This document shows, in pieces, positions 27,073 to 36,714 of a stretch of 64,000 bases of DNA. Positions within the stretch are counted from its first letter, which is position 1. Each line of letters begins with the position of its first letter. Position numbers and translations under genes: made by a program. Source of the stretch: an uncultured Bacilli bacterium. GTDB lineage: Bacteria; Bacillota_I; Bacilli_A; RF39; UBA660. The stretch covers positions 186,001-250,000 of the forward strand of contig CAKOXO010000002.1 of NCBI GenBank assembly GCA_934130165.1, read 5' to 3'. Under the pieces are notes generated by a model. The model worked only from the letters and a program-made list of their open reading frames with translations. It made no database searches and had not been told where the DNA came from.

Positions 27073-27100
27073 AAAAAAAAGAAGATTTATTCTTCTTTTT
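27073..27100 (-). terminator. Terminator after the 201-residue gene
   Basis: On the minus strand the stem AAAGAAGA/TCTTCTTT-like inverted repeat is followed by a run of T. It lies between the lon partner gene and the spoVID-like gene, so they are separate transcripts. The sequence could also act on the other strand. Confidence 0.6.
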
Positions 27101-27106
27101 AACAGT

Positions 27107-27712
27107 TTACACTCTTTTTAGTTCTTTATTTAAAACTTTTACTTTTTTCCTAATAAATTTATCTTCATCATTTTTTAGTCCTACTAAATAACTTTTTGTT
27201 TTTTCTAAAGCTCTTGGATTTTTCGTATATACTTCTGGAAATTTTTTTAATAAATAGGCCGTAGAAGATATAAAGGCATCTTTTTTCATATTAATATCAT
27301 CACTATCTTCTTCAAGCTTGGATACTAAAAATATATCATTTCCAATTTTTTTCAAAAAATCTCTATCATCTTCTAATGAAGTCATTCTGATACTTTCATT
27401 TAACTCTCGATAAGCTTCTCTAGATCCTTGCTGATTTATAGTTTTTAGTTTATTTAATAAGACAATTATTTCATTTTCTATTTGAAAATTTTCTCTATCT
27501 TTATATCTATTTGAGCTAATAACTTCTCTTAATTTCGAACCAAGTTCTTGAAAAGATGCTATAAAAAGGTTATCTCTACTTAATAAGTCTTTTGTCATAA
27601 TTAAAAATATTTCATAATAAGCACCACTATATTTTTCGACTAATTGTTTCTTACTTAAAAATATAAGTTGATTCTTCATAAAAAGGGCATTTTTCATTTC
27701 ATCATAATTCAT
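27107..27712 (-). CDS. Unknown cytoplasmic protein co-transcribed with lon
   Basis: This 201-residue protein has no membrane segment or signal and no recognisable motif. It is charged and mostly helical. The start at 27712 overlaps the lon stop by 11 bp, so it is translated with lon, and it is followed by an intrinsic terminator. Its partner status with Lon is inferred only from the gene overlap. In many Bacilli a GTPase gene (ysxC/engB) follows lon, but this protein has no P-loop and is not that. Confidence 0.55.
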   Translation of the reverse strand: MNYDEMKNALFMKNQLIFLSKKQLVEKYSGAYYEIFLIMTKDLLSRDNLFIASFQELGSKLREVISSNRYKDRENFQIENEIIVLLNKLKTINQQGSREAYRELNESIRMTSLEDDRDFLKKIGNDIFLVSKLEEDSDDINMKKDAFISSTAYLLKKFPEVYTKNPRALEKTKSYLVGLKNDEDKFIRKKVKVLNKELKRV

Positions 27713-30023
27713 TTATTTTGGCTTTCTTAAACAATTTATCATATATATCTTTATAGTTAGATACAAAGATAAATTCAATATCTTTTAATATCTCTTCTGG
27801 TATCTCATCCAAATCATTTTCATTATCCTTTGGAAGGAATATTTTTCTAATTCCAGCCCTATGAGCACCAATTACTTTTTCTCGTAAGCCTCCAATAGGT
27901 AAAACCTTACCTCTTAATGTAATTTCACCAGTCATTGATATATTCGAATCAACTGCTATTCCAGTTAAAAGTGAAATAAGTGATGTAGTTAAGGCAATTC
28001 CTGCGCTTGGACCATCTTTTGGAATTGCTCCTTCTGGCATATGAATATGAATATCATTATTTTCAAGTATTGATGTTGGAATATGAAATTTTCTTAAGTT
28101 AGCTTTTATATAAGATAAGGCAATTCTTGCTGATTCTCTCATAACTTCACCTAAACTACCAGTTAAGATTAAATCACCTTTTCCCTTATAATAAGTAACC
28201 TCTATTGGAAGGATATCTCCACCAAATACTGTATATGCCATACCATTTACTACTCCAATTTGTTTTGATGCTTCCTTTTCTTGATATTTATATTTCTTTT
28301 TACCTAAAAAATCTTCTAAATTATCATTTGTTACCTCTATAAAGGCTATATCTTTTTCAGTTAAAAATCTTTTTACTATTTTTCTTAATATACTAGCAAT
28401 TAATCTCTCTAATGTTCTTACCCCTGCTTCTTTAGTATAGTTTCTAATTATAGTTAAAATTGCATCATCACTAAATTTTACTTCTATTTCAGTTAGACCA
28501 TGTTCTTTTAATTCTTTTGGAATTATATGATTTTTTGCAATATCTAGTTTTTCATATTCCGTATAACTAGATAATTCTATAATTTCTAATCTATCTTGCA
28601 ATTCAAATGGTATTTGTTCTATATAATTAGCAGTAGCAATAAACATAACCTTAGAGAGATCAAAGTCTTCTTCTATATAATGATCAGAAAACTTAGAATT
28701 TTGTTCTGGATCAAGAACTTCTAATAAACTACTAGCAGGATCTCCTTTTATGTCTTTCCTCATTTTATCTATTTCATCAATTATAAAAACTGGATTACTA
28801 GTTCCTGCTTTTCGAATTCCTTGAATTATTCTTCCTGGATTTGCACCTACATAAGTTCTTCTATGTCCAATAATTTCTGCCTCATCATTAATACCGCCTA
28901 CACTTATTTTTGCAACTTTTCTATTTAGACTATTAGCAATGGATAAGGCAAGTGATGTTTTTCCTACACCTGGAGGTCCTACTAAACAAAGAATAGGACT
29001 ACGTAAGTTATTTGTATTTTGTTTTACGGCAAGATATTCTAATATTCTCAACTTAACATCTTCTAATCCATAATGAGATGAATTTAGGGTATACTCTACT
29101 TGTGATAGATCACTAATATCCTTAGTACATTTATTCCAAGGTAAGTTTAACATCCAATCCAAATAATCTCTTATCATTCCTAGCTCTGGAGAATTAGCAC
29201 TTGTAGTTTCATATCTACTTATTTCTTTTTTTATTTTTTCTTTAACTTTTGGACTACATTTTAGTTTTTTTAGTTTTTCTCTAAGTAATGTCACCTCATC
29301 TTCTTTAGAGTTTACATCACCTAATTCTTTTTTTATTACTCTTATTTTCTCTCGTAAATAAAATTCTTTTTGACTTTCATTAAGTTCTTTTTCTACTTCA
29401 CTATCTATCTTTTTTTCAAGTTCAATTACTTTTAAATCCTCAGCCATATCACCGATAAGTAATTTTGCTCTAACTATAGGACTTGTCTCAACAATATATC
29501 TTTTTTTCTTTTCATAACTAACTGGTAGAAAACCTGCGATTAGATCTGTTAATTCATCTAAATTATTACAAGCTGAAATCTTATTTACTACTGCATTACT
29601 CATATAAGGAACAGATGCTATATAGTCTTCCAATGAATTAATTAATAAATTAGAATAAATATGATCTTCATCAGTATGATTAATATTAATATCCTTAACA
29701 TCTGCTTCATACCTACTATCAATATTACTATAATTTTCTACTTCTACTCTTTTTATTCCTCTTAAGATAATCCTTGTTTTTCCATTAGGAACATCCATTC
29801 TTAGTTTTAACTCTGCTAAAACTCCAATTTTTGGAAGTGTTGTTATATCTTTGCTATCTTCTTCCATAATTGGATTTACAACTAACATTAATTTATCTTC
29901 ACTTGCATCTACAAGTTTTATTATCTCTTTATCCTCTGTATTCTCGCTTTCAATTCTAACTTCGCTATTTGGAAATAAAACCATATCTTGTATTAATATT
30001 ACGCCAAGATTTTTTTTATTCAT
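27702..30023 (-). CDS. lon: ATP-dependent protease Lon
   Basis: This 773-residue protein has full Lon length. The N-terminal LON domain spans about residues 1-180 (VLFPNSEVRIES). The AAA domain has Walker A GPPGVGKTS near residue 350 and Walker B VFIIDEIDK. The C-terminal protease domain has the catalytic Ser in PKDGPSAGIA and the Lys in LREKVIGAHRAG. Lon degrades damaged and regulatory proteins in the cytoplasm. The start has the strong site GGAGGTGA. A promoter lies about 40 bases upstream. It overlaps a downstream unknown gene. Confidence 0.97.
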   Translation of the reverse strand: MNKKNLGVILIQDMVLFPNSEVRIESENTEDKEIIKLVDASEDKLMLVVNPIMEEDSKDITTLPKIGVLAELKLRMDVPNGKTRIILRGIKRVEVENYSNIDSRYEADVKDININHTDEDHIYSNLLINSLEDYIASVPYMSNAVVNKISACNNLDELTDLIAGFLPVSYEKKKRYIVETSPIVRAKLLIGDMAEDLKVIELEKKIDSEVEKELNESQKEFYLREKIRVIKKELGDVNSKEDEVTLLREKLKKLKCSPKVKEKIKKEISRYETTSANSPELGMIRDYLDWMLNLPWNKCTKDISDLSQVEYTLNSSHYGLEDVKLRILEYLAVKQNTNNLRSPILCLVGPPGVGKTSLALSIANSLNRKVAKISVGGINDEAEIIGHRRTYVGANPGRIIQGIRKAGTSNPVFIIDEIDKMRKDIKGDPASSLLEVLDPEQNSKFSDHYIEEDFDLSKVMFIATANYIEQIPFELQDRLEIIELSSYTEYEKLDIAKNHIIPKELKEHGLTEIEVKFSDDAILTIIRNYTKEAGVRTLERLIASILRKIVKRFLTEKDIAFIEVTNDNLEDFLGKKKYKYQEKEASKQIGVVNGMAYTVFGGDILPIEVTYYKGKGDLILTGSLGEVMRESARIALSYIKANLRKFHIPTSILENNDIHIHMPEGAIPKDGPSAGIALTTSLISLLTGIAVDSNISMTGEITLRGKVLPIGGLREKVIGAHRAGIRKIFLPKDNENDLDEIPEEILKDIEFIFVSNYKDIYDKLFKKAKINEL

Positions 30024-30058
30024 TAGATTTCACCTCCAGCAATTAAATACTTCTTACT

Positions 30059-30086
30059 ATTATAATTATATTTAAAAAAATTTCAA
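30059..30086 (-). promoter_or_regulatory. Promoter of lon
   Basis: On the minus strand TTGAAA, a 16-bp spacer and TATAAT lie upstream of lon; a second overlapping TATAAT sits 6 bp further upstream. No HrcA or CtsR operator was seen next to it. Confidence 0.55.
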
Positions 30087-30124
30087 GGAAAATGCGTAAA
30101 TTACTAAAAAAAGGATATTATATA

Positions 30125-30157
30125 TAAAAAAAAGAAAAAGGTTTTATTCCTTTTTCC
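30125..30157 (-). terminator. Terminator after the trigger factor gene
   Basis: On the minus strand GGAAAAAGG, a loop of seven bases and CCTTTTTC are followed by a run of eight T. It separates tig from lon. Confidence 0.8.
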
Positions 30158-30185
30158 TAAAAATATTTCTACTATTAAATTTTTA

Positions 30186-31460
30186 TTATTTATTTAATTC
30201 TTTTAATGCTTCAATAGTCTTACGCATTTGTAAATCATATTGAACCATATCTACTCCACCAAAGTTCTTTAAGAATTCCTCTTTTTCCATTTGATATTTC
30301 TTTGCTAATTCTTCTGCTTCTTTTTCTGCATCTTCCATAGTAACTTCTATTTTTTCAAGATTCATAATTTCTTCTAACATTAATCTATAAAGTACATTTG
30401 AATAAGCTTCCTTTTCTAGTTGATTTCTTAAATCTGCTTCAGTTGATTTTGTAAATTGATAATAAATATCTAGACTAATTCCTTGCATTTTCATTTGTTC
30501 TTCAAAACGGTGCATTAATCTGTCTACTTCTTCATTTACCATTTCTTCTGGAATATCTACTTCTACATTTTTAGAAACTTCTTCTAAAATCTTATCTACA
30601 TATTTATTTTCAGCATCCATCTCTTTTTGAGCTTTAATAGAAGATTCAATTTCTTTTTCTAATTTTTCTTTAGAATCGATTCCTTCCATTCCTAAATCTT
30701 CAAAGAAATCTGCATCTAATTCTCTAGCTTCCTTTGTTTTCACTTCATTTACTTTAACCTTGAATACAACAGGTGCTCCTGCTAAATCTTGTGCTTGGTA
30801 ATCTTCTGGGAAAGTAACGTTGATATCACGTTCATCTCCAGCTTTCATTCCAATAACTTGGTCTTCAAATCCAGGAATAAAAGTATTTGATCCTATTTCT
30901 AATGAATAGTTTTCTCCTTTTCCACCTTCGAATGCTACACCATCCTTAAATCCTTCAAAATCAATAACAGCGATATCACCATTCTCAACTTTTCCATCCT
31001 TAGTAACTAATTCTGTATATCTTTCTAATACATGTGATAATTCATGTTCAATCTCTTCTTTTGTTACTTCTACTTTTTCAGGAGTTATTTTTAAACCCTT
31101 ATATTTTTTTACATTTACCTCAGGCTTAGTAACAATCTTAAAAGTAAATTCTACACAATCTTCATTAATATCTTTTAAATTAACATCTGGTTGTACTACT
31201 GGAAGTAATTTAGATTCTTCCATAGCTTTAGTATAAGCATCTTGTAATACTAAATCTGCAGCTGGTATAAATAAAGATTCAATTCCATATTTTTTTATAT
31301 AAATATTTTTAGGAACTTTACCCTTTCTAAAGCCATCAACTTTAGCATCCTTTTTCTTTTCATTGAAAGCCTTATCTAGTGCTTCCTTCCAAGCATCTCC
31401 ATCAATTTTAATTACTATTTCATGTACATTTTTATTTTTTGTTTCTTTTTTATTTGCCAT
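30186..31460 (-). CDS. tig: Trigger factor
   Basis: This 424-residue protein is the ribosome-associated chaperone and peptidyl-prolyl isomerase. The ribosome-binding signature GFRKGKVPKNIYIKKYG lies in the N-terminal domain near residue 45. The FKBP-like PPIase domain includes GDIAVIDFEGFKDG, and the helical C-terminal domain follows. It binds nascent chains at the tunnel exit. It has its own terminator and lies downstream of greA. Confidence 0.97.
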   Translation of the reverse strand: MANKKETKNKNVHEIVIKIDGDAWKEALDKAFNEKKKDAKVDGFRKGKVPKNIYIKKYGIESLFIPAADLVLQDAYTKAMEESKLLPVVQPDVNLKDINEDCVEFTFKIVTKPEVNVKKYKGLKITPEKVEVTKEEIEHELSHVLERYTELVTKDGKVENGDIAVIDFEGFKDGVAFEGGKGENYSLEIGSNTFIPGFEDQVIGMKAGDERDINVTFPEDYQAQDLAGAPVVFKVKVNEVKTKEARELDADFFEDLGMEGIDSKEKLEKEIESSIKAQKEMDAENKYVDKILEEVSKNVEVDIPEEMVNEEVDRLMHRFEEQMKMQGISLDIYYQFTKSTEADLRNQLEKEAYSNVLYRLMLEEIMNLEKIEVTMEDAEKEAEELAKKYQMEKEEFLKNFGGVDMVQYDLQMRKTIEALKELNK

Positions 31461-31517
31461 TTTATCCCTCCAACACGTTATATTATAACTTATATTATTT
31501 ATTTTAACAACTAAAAA

Positions 31518-31545
31518 TTAAAAAGTACTTAATAATTTAAGTACC
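31518..31545 (-). terminator. Terminator after greA
   Basis: On the minus strand GTACTTAA-ATTA-TTAAGTAC, a perfect eight-bp stem, is followed by five T. It lies between greA and tig. Confidence 0.8.
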
Positions 31546-31551
31546 TTATAA

Positions 31552-32031
31552 CTAACTAATTGCTTTTATTTCTACTTGATATGATCCATTAGGACTTTCA
31601 ACAGTAACAATGTCCCCTACTTTATGTTCAAGTAATGCTTGAGCGATAGGAGATTCATTTGAAATTTTACTCTCAAATGGATCAGCTTCTTGACTACCAA
31701 CTATTTTATATTCATCTTCATCATCTTCGTCATCAACATATTTAATAGAAACTGTTGTACCAATTGATACTCTATCAGTATCTACGTTAGTAATAATTTC
31801 AACATTCTCTAACATTTTTTCAATAGTTTGAATTCTGCTTTCAATTTGAGCTTGTTCGTCTCTTGCTGCATCATACTCAGCATTTTCTGATAAATCTCCA
31901 AGAGATCTTGCTTCTTTGATAGCTTGTATATTCTCTGGACGTCTTACATTAATTAAGTTATCCAATTCTTTCTTTAATTCATTTAAACCTTCTTGAGTTA
32001 AATAAACTGCTTTGCTATTTGCTTTTGCCAT
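31552..32031 (-). CDS. greA: Transcription elongation factor GreA
   Basis: This 159-residue protein has the N-terminal coiled coil with LGDLSENAEYDAAR, the tip that enters the RNA polymerase secondary channel and carries the acidic residues. The C-terminal FKBP-like domain includes ISNESPIAQALLEHKVGD. GreA rescues backtracked polymerase by stimulating transcript cleavage. It has its own terminator and lies next to the trhP/HD neighbourhood, as in Bacilli. Confidence 0.97.
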   Translation of the reverse strand: MAKANSKAVYLTQEGLNELKKELDNLINVRRPENIQAIKEARSLGDLSENAEYDAARDEQAQIESRIQTIEKMLENVEIITNVDTDRVSIGTTVSIKYVDDEDDEDEYKIVGSQEADPFESKISNESPIAQALLEHKVGDIVTVESPNGSYQVEIKAIS

Positions 32032-32139
32032 TATCCTTCACCTCATATATTCATAACATTGTTTTAAATAATACTACAAATATTAAAATTTGTCAATGTT
32101 AATTTCTTTTCGAATGCGCATATTATACCATAAAACATG

Positions 32140-33270
32140 TTATTTTACAAGATATTTTTTTACTTGATGTAGAAATAATTCATCAGTCATTCCACTTATA
32201 AAATCAATTACTTTTCTTTGATTACTAGTATTATCTAAATACCATCTACATTGACTATCTAAAAATATAGTATAAATAATATTTGATTTATCGTTTTTCT
32301 CTAAAGCATTCAAGTAAACACTATAAATCTTTTTCATTCCCAAGTTATAATAATCATATTCATCTTTAGTAAGAGATTTACTATATATGTTTTGATAATT
32401 AAATTTTTTTAATTTGAATATTGCTTCATAAACTTTCTTGCTCATCTTTATATATGGTTTATCAATACTATTATCAATAATATCAACTATTATAGTATTA
32501 ACAATATCTTTATTATTATTACCTAAGACATCAGATATCTCTTTAGGAATATCTTCTCTATCAAATAGTCCTAGATTAATAGCATCTTCTATATCCCTAC
32601 CAATATATCCAATAATATCAGAAATTCTAACTACACATCCTTCTAATGTCATTGGACGATATGTCTTAGATTTTTCTATATTACTATAACTTTCATTATA
32701 TTCTCTTAGAAATTCTTCCATATCTTTTTTTTGTGGTACATATTTTTCTGAGACCATTTCACCATTATGACAGAATACACCATCCAAAACTTGAATTGTT
32801 AAGTTATGACCTTCTCCTAGGTTATCAACATACATTAAATTTCTTACTCCCTGAATATTATGCGCAAAAGCTTCATTTAATTCTTTCATTGAAATTTCAT
32901 TTAACATTGCTTCTCCAGAATGCCCTAATGGAGTATGTCCTATATCATGAGCTAGAGCTATAGCCTCACATAAATCCTCATTTAATCTTAAGGCCCTACA
33001 TATAGTTCTTGCAATTTTAGAAACCAATTGAACATGAGTCATACGCTTACTAATATGATCATTATCTTTAAAAGAATATACTTGTGTTTTATCCATATAC
33101 CTTGTATAACTTAAAGAATAAATTACTCTATCTATATCTCTAAAAAATGGTGTCCTAAAATCATCTTTTATGGTGTTAAGTCTAATTGCATCTAAAGATT
33201 TACAGGCATAATTACTTAAATTATTTTCATGTAATAAAAAATTAGTTCTTACTTGTTTTATATTTTTCAT
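32140..33270 (-). CDS. HD-domain deoxynucleotide triphosphohydrolase (dGTPase-like)
   Basis: This 376-residue protein has the dGTPase-type signatures: SYTRYMDKTQVY, then RMTHVQLVSKIARTI and the metal-binding HD pair in ALAHDIGHTPLGHSGE. A dGTPase-like C-terminal region follows. These enzymes remove triphosphate from deoxynucleotides in the cytoplasm. It starts 4 bp after the 132-residue gene, so it is probably in the trhP transcript. The substrate preference cannot be read from the sequence. Confidence 0.85.
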   Translation of the reverse strand: MKNIKQVRTNFLLHENNLSNYACKSLDAIRLNTIKDDFRTPFFRDIDRVIYSLSYTRYMDKTQVYSFKDNDHISKRMTHVQLVSKIARTICRALRLNEDLCEAIALAHDIGHTPLGHSGEAMLNEISMKELNEAFAHNIQGVRNLMYVDNLGEGHNLTIQVLDGVFCHNGEMVSEKYVPQKKDMEEFLREYNESYSNIEKSKTYRPMTLEGCVVRISDIIGYIGRDIEDAINLGLFDREDIPKEISDVLGNNNKDIVNTIIVDIIDNSIDKPYIKMSKKVYEAIFKLKKFNYQNIYSKSLTKDEYDYYNLGMKKIYSVYLNALEKNDKSNIIYTIFLDSQCRWYLDNTSNQRKVIDFISGMTDELFLHQVKKYLVK

Positions 33271-33274
33271 ATTA

Positions 33275-33673
33275 CTACTTCCTACTTGATAACATATTTT
33301 TGTGTTTTATATTTTCCTTACCCTCTTTACGAAGTAAAGTATAAGAACTTTGTTCAAAATTTTCAATATAATCTTTAACATCTTCTTTTGAAACTTCTTT
33401 TGCCATATTACAATCCTTGCGTAAAACGTATGGAACAATTCCTTCTGATTTTAAAGTTTTATTATGATAATAATTATGAAGAGTTGATGTATCTTTCATA
33501 TATTCTTTTGTACCTATTCTTTTTAACATATCATTGTCTAAAATTGTAATAATATCGTGAGTAACTATTTCTTTTACACCAATTACTGATTTATAGCAAT
33601 AAATCGTACCATAAAGATCTAATTCTTTTAAATTTGTTTCTGATGTATAAACTGGAATTTCATATATTTTCAT
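33275..33673 (-). CDS. Unknown small protein in the trhP-HD operon
   Basis: This 132-residue, soluble, Lys-rich protein has no recognised motif. It lies 33 bp after trhP2 and 4 bp before the HD-domain gene, so it is very likely co-transcribed with them. It has a proper ribosome binding site (AGGAGGCTT region upstream). No membrane helix or catalytic signature is seen. A role linked to tRNA modification or nucleotide metabolism is only inferred from its neighbours. Confidence 0.5.
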   Translation of the reverse strand: MKIYEIPVYTSETNLKELDLYGTIYCYKSVIGVKEIVTHDIITILDNDMLKRIGTKEYMKDTSTLHNYYHNKTLKSEGIVPYVLRKDCNMAKEVSKEDVKDYIENFEQSSYTLLRKEGKENIKHKNMLSSRK

Positions 33674-33706
33674 TTTTTAAAGCCTCCTAATTTATTGTTA
33701 AAATTA

Positions 33707-34885
33707 TTAACTTCTTTTTATTAATCGTATCATTGAATATTTTTCAATTTTTTTATCAGTATCCAAATATATATAATATATATTATCAGGATGCCTTGCT
33801 ACAGAAATACTATTTCCTTCATCATCAAGTAATTTTGAAATTGAAAATGAAATAACCTCACCATCAGGTGTAAATAATTCTACTTCGTCACCTATTTTAA
33901 AATAGTTTCTTTCATATATTTTAACAAACTTATTATTATAGTCTATTACTTGTCCCAAATAATCTTGATTAGATGCTTCACATCTGCCAGTATAATACTG
34001 ATCAGTATAATCAGCTTCTTTTTCTAGGTAATGAGTAGATGTTTCTCTGTTTGCTACCCTAGATAAAATTTCATTTTGCTTTTTCAAAAATTCATCTGTT
34101 AGACAGTTATTATAGTAAGCATCAATTATTTTTCTATAAGTTCCAATAACAGTAGCAAGATAATAAATTGACCTCATTCTTCCTTCTACCTTTAGACTTC
34201 TAACCCCAATTTCTATCATTTTCTTAATACAGTTAGAGGCGTTTAAATCTTTAGTTGCCATAGTAAAGTCTTTATCGTTCGTTAAAAAACTAAATCTACA
34301 TACTTGAGCACAACCTCCACGATTAGCATCTCTATTTGTTACATAATTAGATAAAGCACAACGTCCGGAAAAGCAGGTGCACATAGCTCCATGAATAAAT
34401 ACTTCTATATCTATTTTTGTTTTTTCAATTATTTCTTTAATCTCATCTAGTGATAATTCACGAGCAAGTACTACTCTATCAACGCCCTCTTTTTTGAAAA
34501 ACTCAATTGCTTCATAATTAGACGTAGAGTTTTGGGTAGATAGATGTACCTCTACATTGGAATAGTTTTCTTTAATATGAGATATTATAAAAGGATCACT
34601 AACGATAAAGGCATCTATTCCAGCATCAACAACATCTTTAATATATTCTTCTACACCTTCCATATCTTCATTATGAAATACTATATTTAGTGTTAAATAA
34701 ACTTTTTTATCTAAATTATGAGCAAAAGTACAAGCTTCTTTTATATCAGAAATGCTAAAGTTAGTAGCATTAGCTCTAAGACTATACTTTTGTCCACCAA
34801 TATATACTGCATCAGCACCATATAATAAATTAATTTTTAATCTTTCTAAATCTCCAGCTGGAGCTAATAATTCTACTTTTTTCAT
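33707..34885 (-). CDS. trhP2: U32-family tRNA hydroxylation protein TrhP2-like
   Basis: This 392-residue protein has the U32 signatures VELLAPAGDLERLKINLLYG, HLSTQNSTSN and GAMCTCFSGRCALSNY with GGCAQVCR, supplying the Cys thought to hold an iron-sulfur cluster. KVEGRMRSIYY follows. In B. subtilis YrrN/YrrO (TrhP1/TrhP2) make 5-hydroxyuridine at tRNA position 34 from prephenate. It directly follows a shorter U32-like gene. TrmR, the methyltransferase that completes 5-methoxyuridine, is encoded nearby at 38.5 kb. Confidence 0.88.
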   Translation of the reverse strand: MKKVELLAPAGDLERLKINLLYGADAVYIGGQKYSLRANATNFSISDIKEACTFAHNLDKKVYLTLNIVFHNEDMEGVEEYIKDVVDAGIDAFIVSDPFIISHIKENYSNVEVHLSTQNSTSNYEAIEFFKKEGVDRVVLARELSLDEIKEIIEKTKIDIEVFIHGAMCTCFSGRCALSNYVTNRDANRGGCAQVCRFSFLTNDKDFTMATKDLNASNCIKKMIEIGVRSLKVEGRMRSIYYLATVIGTYRKIIDAYYNNCLTDEFLKKQNEILSRVANRETSTHYLEKEADYTDQYYTGRCEASNQDYLGQVIDYNNKFVKIYERNYFKIGDEVELFTPDGEVISFSISKLLDDEGNSISVARHPDNIYYIYLDTDKKIEKYSMIRLIKRS

Positions 34886-35755
34886 TTACTTCACCTTATA
34901 AATTGTTTTCCTATACAAAAAGTTAGTATTTCTTCCTAATAATTCTGCTTGTTTATTTAACCACTTTTTAAAATCAATATTATCATAATTATTGATATAA
35001 TACATGATATTAGAAATAGATTCCATAAATATATCATGATCTATTAAATCTTCTTTTAATAAAATATATTTAAAATTATTCTTTATTAATTCTTCCAAAA
35101 TAAATGATCCATTCACAAGCTTTTTCATTATGAAACTAACTCCATTGTTATTTTCTCTAAGATAATATTCTTGTTTTGTTTTTGGTTCTATAATATCAAC
35201 ACCATCTTTTATATTCTTTTTAGAATCAATATAATAGTTAGTAACTAATTTTCTTTTGGAAAAAGCAACAGTAGGATACCCTATTAATTCAACTATAGGT
35301 GTTATAGATGATTCATTTCCTATTTCAATAATTTCATCTTTAGTTATCTCTTTAGAAAGCAGTGCATATTTAACTCCTCTACTATAATAGTAATCACAAG
35401 TTCTATAATTAGTAACCATATGAGTTTGATTCCAAACTAAATCTGTTTTTAGGTTCAATTTTTGTTTTAAGTTAAGTATTGCTAAATCATAAAAAAATAT
35501 TCCCCTCAGGTTCATAGAATCTAATTCTAATAAAGTACTTTCTAAAAGTTTTAGTTCACTGTTTTGAATATTTTTATTTATTGATACGAATATGTTAATA
35601 TTTGGATACTTTTCTTTTACTTTTTTAATTTCTTCTATAGTATAATAATTTGTGTATTCCACAGAAAAATCCTTAATTGGTAATAGAAAATTAGTGATTT
35701 TTTGTTTTATATACGAGCTTAAATCATTAAGTATTGGCTTTACAATTATATCCAT
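34886..35755 (-). CDS. trhP1: U32-family partner protein TrhP1-like
   Basis: About 289 residues from the ATG at 35755, which has GAGGTG seven bases upstream. It has U32-like features (DLAILNLKQKL, YPTVAFSKRKLVTNYY) but lacks the Cys clusters of its downstream partner, as the shorter partner of the YrrN/YrrO pair does. The two genes are adjacent with no gap. It probably forms a complex with TrhP2 for tRNA U34 hydroxylation. A TATAAT at 35778-35773 on the minus strand may be its -10 box. Confidence 0.78.
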   Translation of the reverse strand: MDIIVKPILNDLSSYIKQKITNFLLPIKDFSVEYTNYYTIEEIKKVKEKYPNINIFVSINKNIQNSELKLLESTLLELDSMNLRGIFFYDLAILNLKQKLNLKTDLVWNQTHMVTNYRTCDYYYSRGVKYALLSKEITKDEIIEIGNESSITPIVELIGYPTVAFSKRKLVTNYYIDSKKNIKDGVDIIEPKTKQEYYLRENNNGVSFIMKKLVNGSFILEELIKNNFKYILLKEDLIDHDIFMESISNIMYYINNYDNIDFKKWLNKQAELLGRNTNFLYRKTIYKVK

Positions 35756-35808
35756 AAAAACACCTCGCAAGTATTATACCACAAAAAAAAGAAAGTAAGT
35801 ACTCCTCT

Positions 35809-36696
35809 TTATACAAATCGCCTTACTCCTAAAAATTTATGTTTTACTTTTTTCGGTGATCTATCATTGGTAATGCCCCATTTTTCACCTTTGGATTCTA
35901 TCAATTTACCATTTCCATCATATATTCCTACATGCCCACTGTATACCACTACGTCTCCAGCTTGAGCATTTTTTAAACCACCTTTAACTTTTTTACCTTG
36001 ATTTGCCCAATCATCTGATACAATTCTATTTCCATTATATAATTTTAAATCCTTTAGTATGGAATATACAAACCCTGAACAATCACAACCACTTGTTAGA
36101 GAAGTTCCTCCGCTTACATAGGGATTACCAACAAAATTTAAGGCATAATCAACTATTTTTTGTCCATTGCTAGGACTAGTTACACTAGTTGTTGTCCCTG
36201 CTGTAGAATTATTACTATTACTATTATTTTCTGATTCTTCTTTATTTTTTGTTAACTTTTCCAAATCAGAATCGCTTATTTTATATTTAGAAATATCTAT
36301 TACTTTTTTTCTTTTATCTTTTTTACTTATAACATCATATTTTACATTAGAATTCATTGTTTTAGCTATACCTTCAGCCGATTCCCAACATGCCGATAAT
36401 TCAAAGCTATCTGGGATTATACTTAAAACCACATTAACAATAAGTGGAATAAAGAATACTACTAATGCTGCAATAAATTTATTTAATAGTGCTTTGGGTG
36501 ATTTTTTATCATCTGGTGATGCCATCATCTTTATCATTTGTATTGTTGCCATTACTAGTAATAAGATTGGTATTACTATTTGAATTATTGTTAGTGCATT
36601 TTTCATTATATATAAATACATTGCTATTCCATAATCACTACAACAACTACTTACATCTGTACTACATGTTGTTTCTAATATTTGAATATATTTCAT
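35809..36696 (-). CDS. VirB2-like membrane domain fused to NlpC/P60 hydrolase, copy 1
   Basis: This 295-residue protein begins with a Cys-rich leader (CSTDVSSCCSDYG). Two membrane helices follow at about residues 32-52 and 73-93, with the connector SPDDKKSPKALLNKF between them. This resembles the two-helix VirB2-like proteins at 3.8-4.7 kb. After a Ser/Asn-rich linker comes an NlpC/P60 domain with catalytic Cys in DCSGFV, His in GHVGIYDG and a polar residue after it. Such peptidases cut wall peptides. A tandem copy lies 18 bp upstream. It interrupts the trmR-trhP gene order seen in B. subtilis. Confidence 0.82.
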   Translation of the reverse strand: MKYIQILETTCSTDVSSCCSDYGIAMYLYIMKNALTIIQIVIPILLLVMATIQMIKMMASPDDKKSPKALLNKFIAALVVFFIPLIVNVVLSIIPDSFELSACWESAEGIAKTMNSNVKYDVISKKDKRKKVIDISKYKISDSDLEKLTKNKEESENNSNSNNSTAGTTTSVTSPSNGQKIVDYALNFVGNPYVSGGTSLTSGCDCSGFVYSILKDLKLYNGNRIVSDDWANQGKKVKGGLKNAQAGDVVVYSGHVGIYDGNGKLIESKGEKWGITNDRSPKKVKHKFLGVRRFV

Positions 36697-36714
36697 ATCT
36701 AACTACACCTCCAA

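Noticed and set aside
30024..30100. HrcA or CtsR operator before lon
   Set aside because: No GGTCAAA repeats or long inverted repeat are present; only a plain promoter is seen.
36167..36583. Plus-strand open frame antisense to the NlpC/P60 gene
   Set aside because: It lies opposite the membrane and linker region of a clear minus-strand gene, has no ribosome binding site and its hydrophobicity mirrors the other strand.
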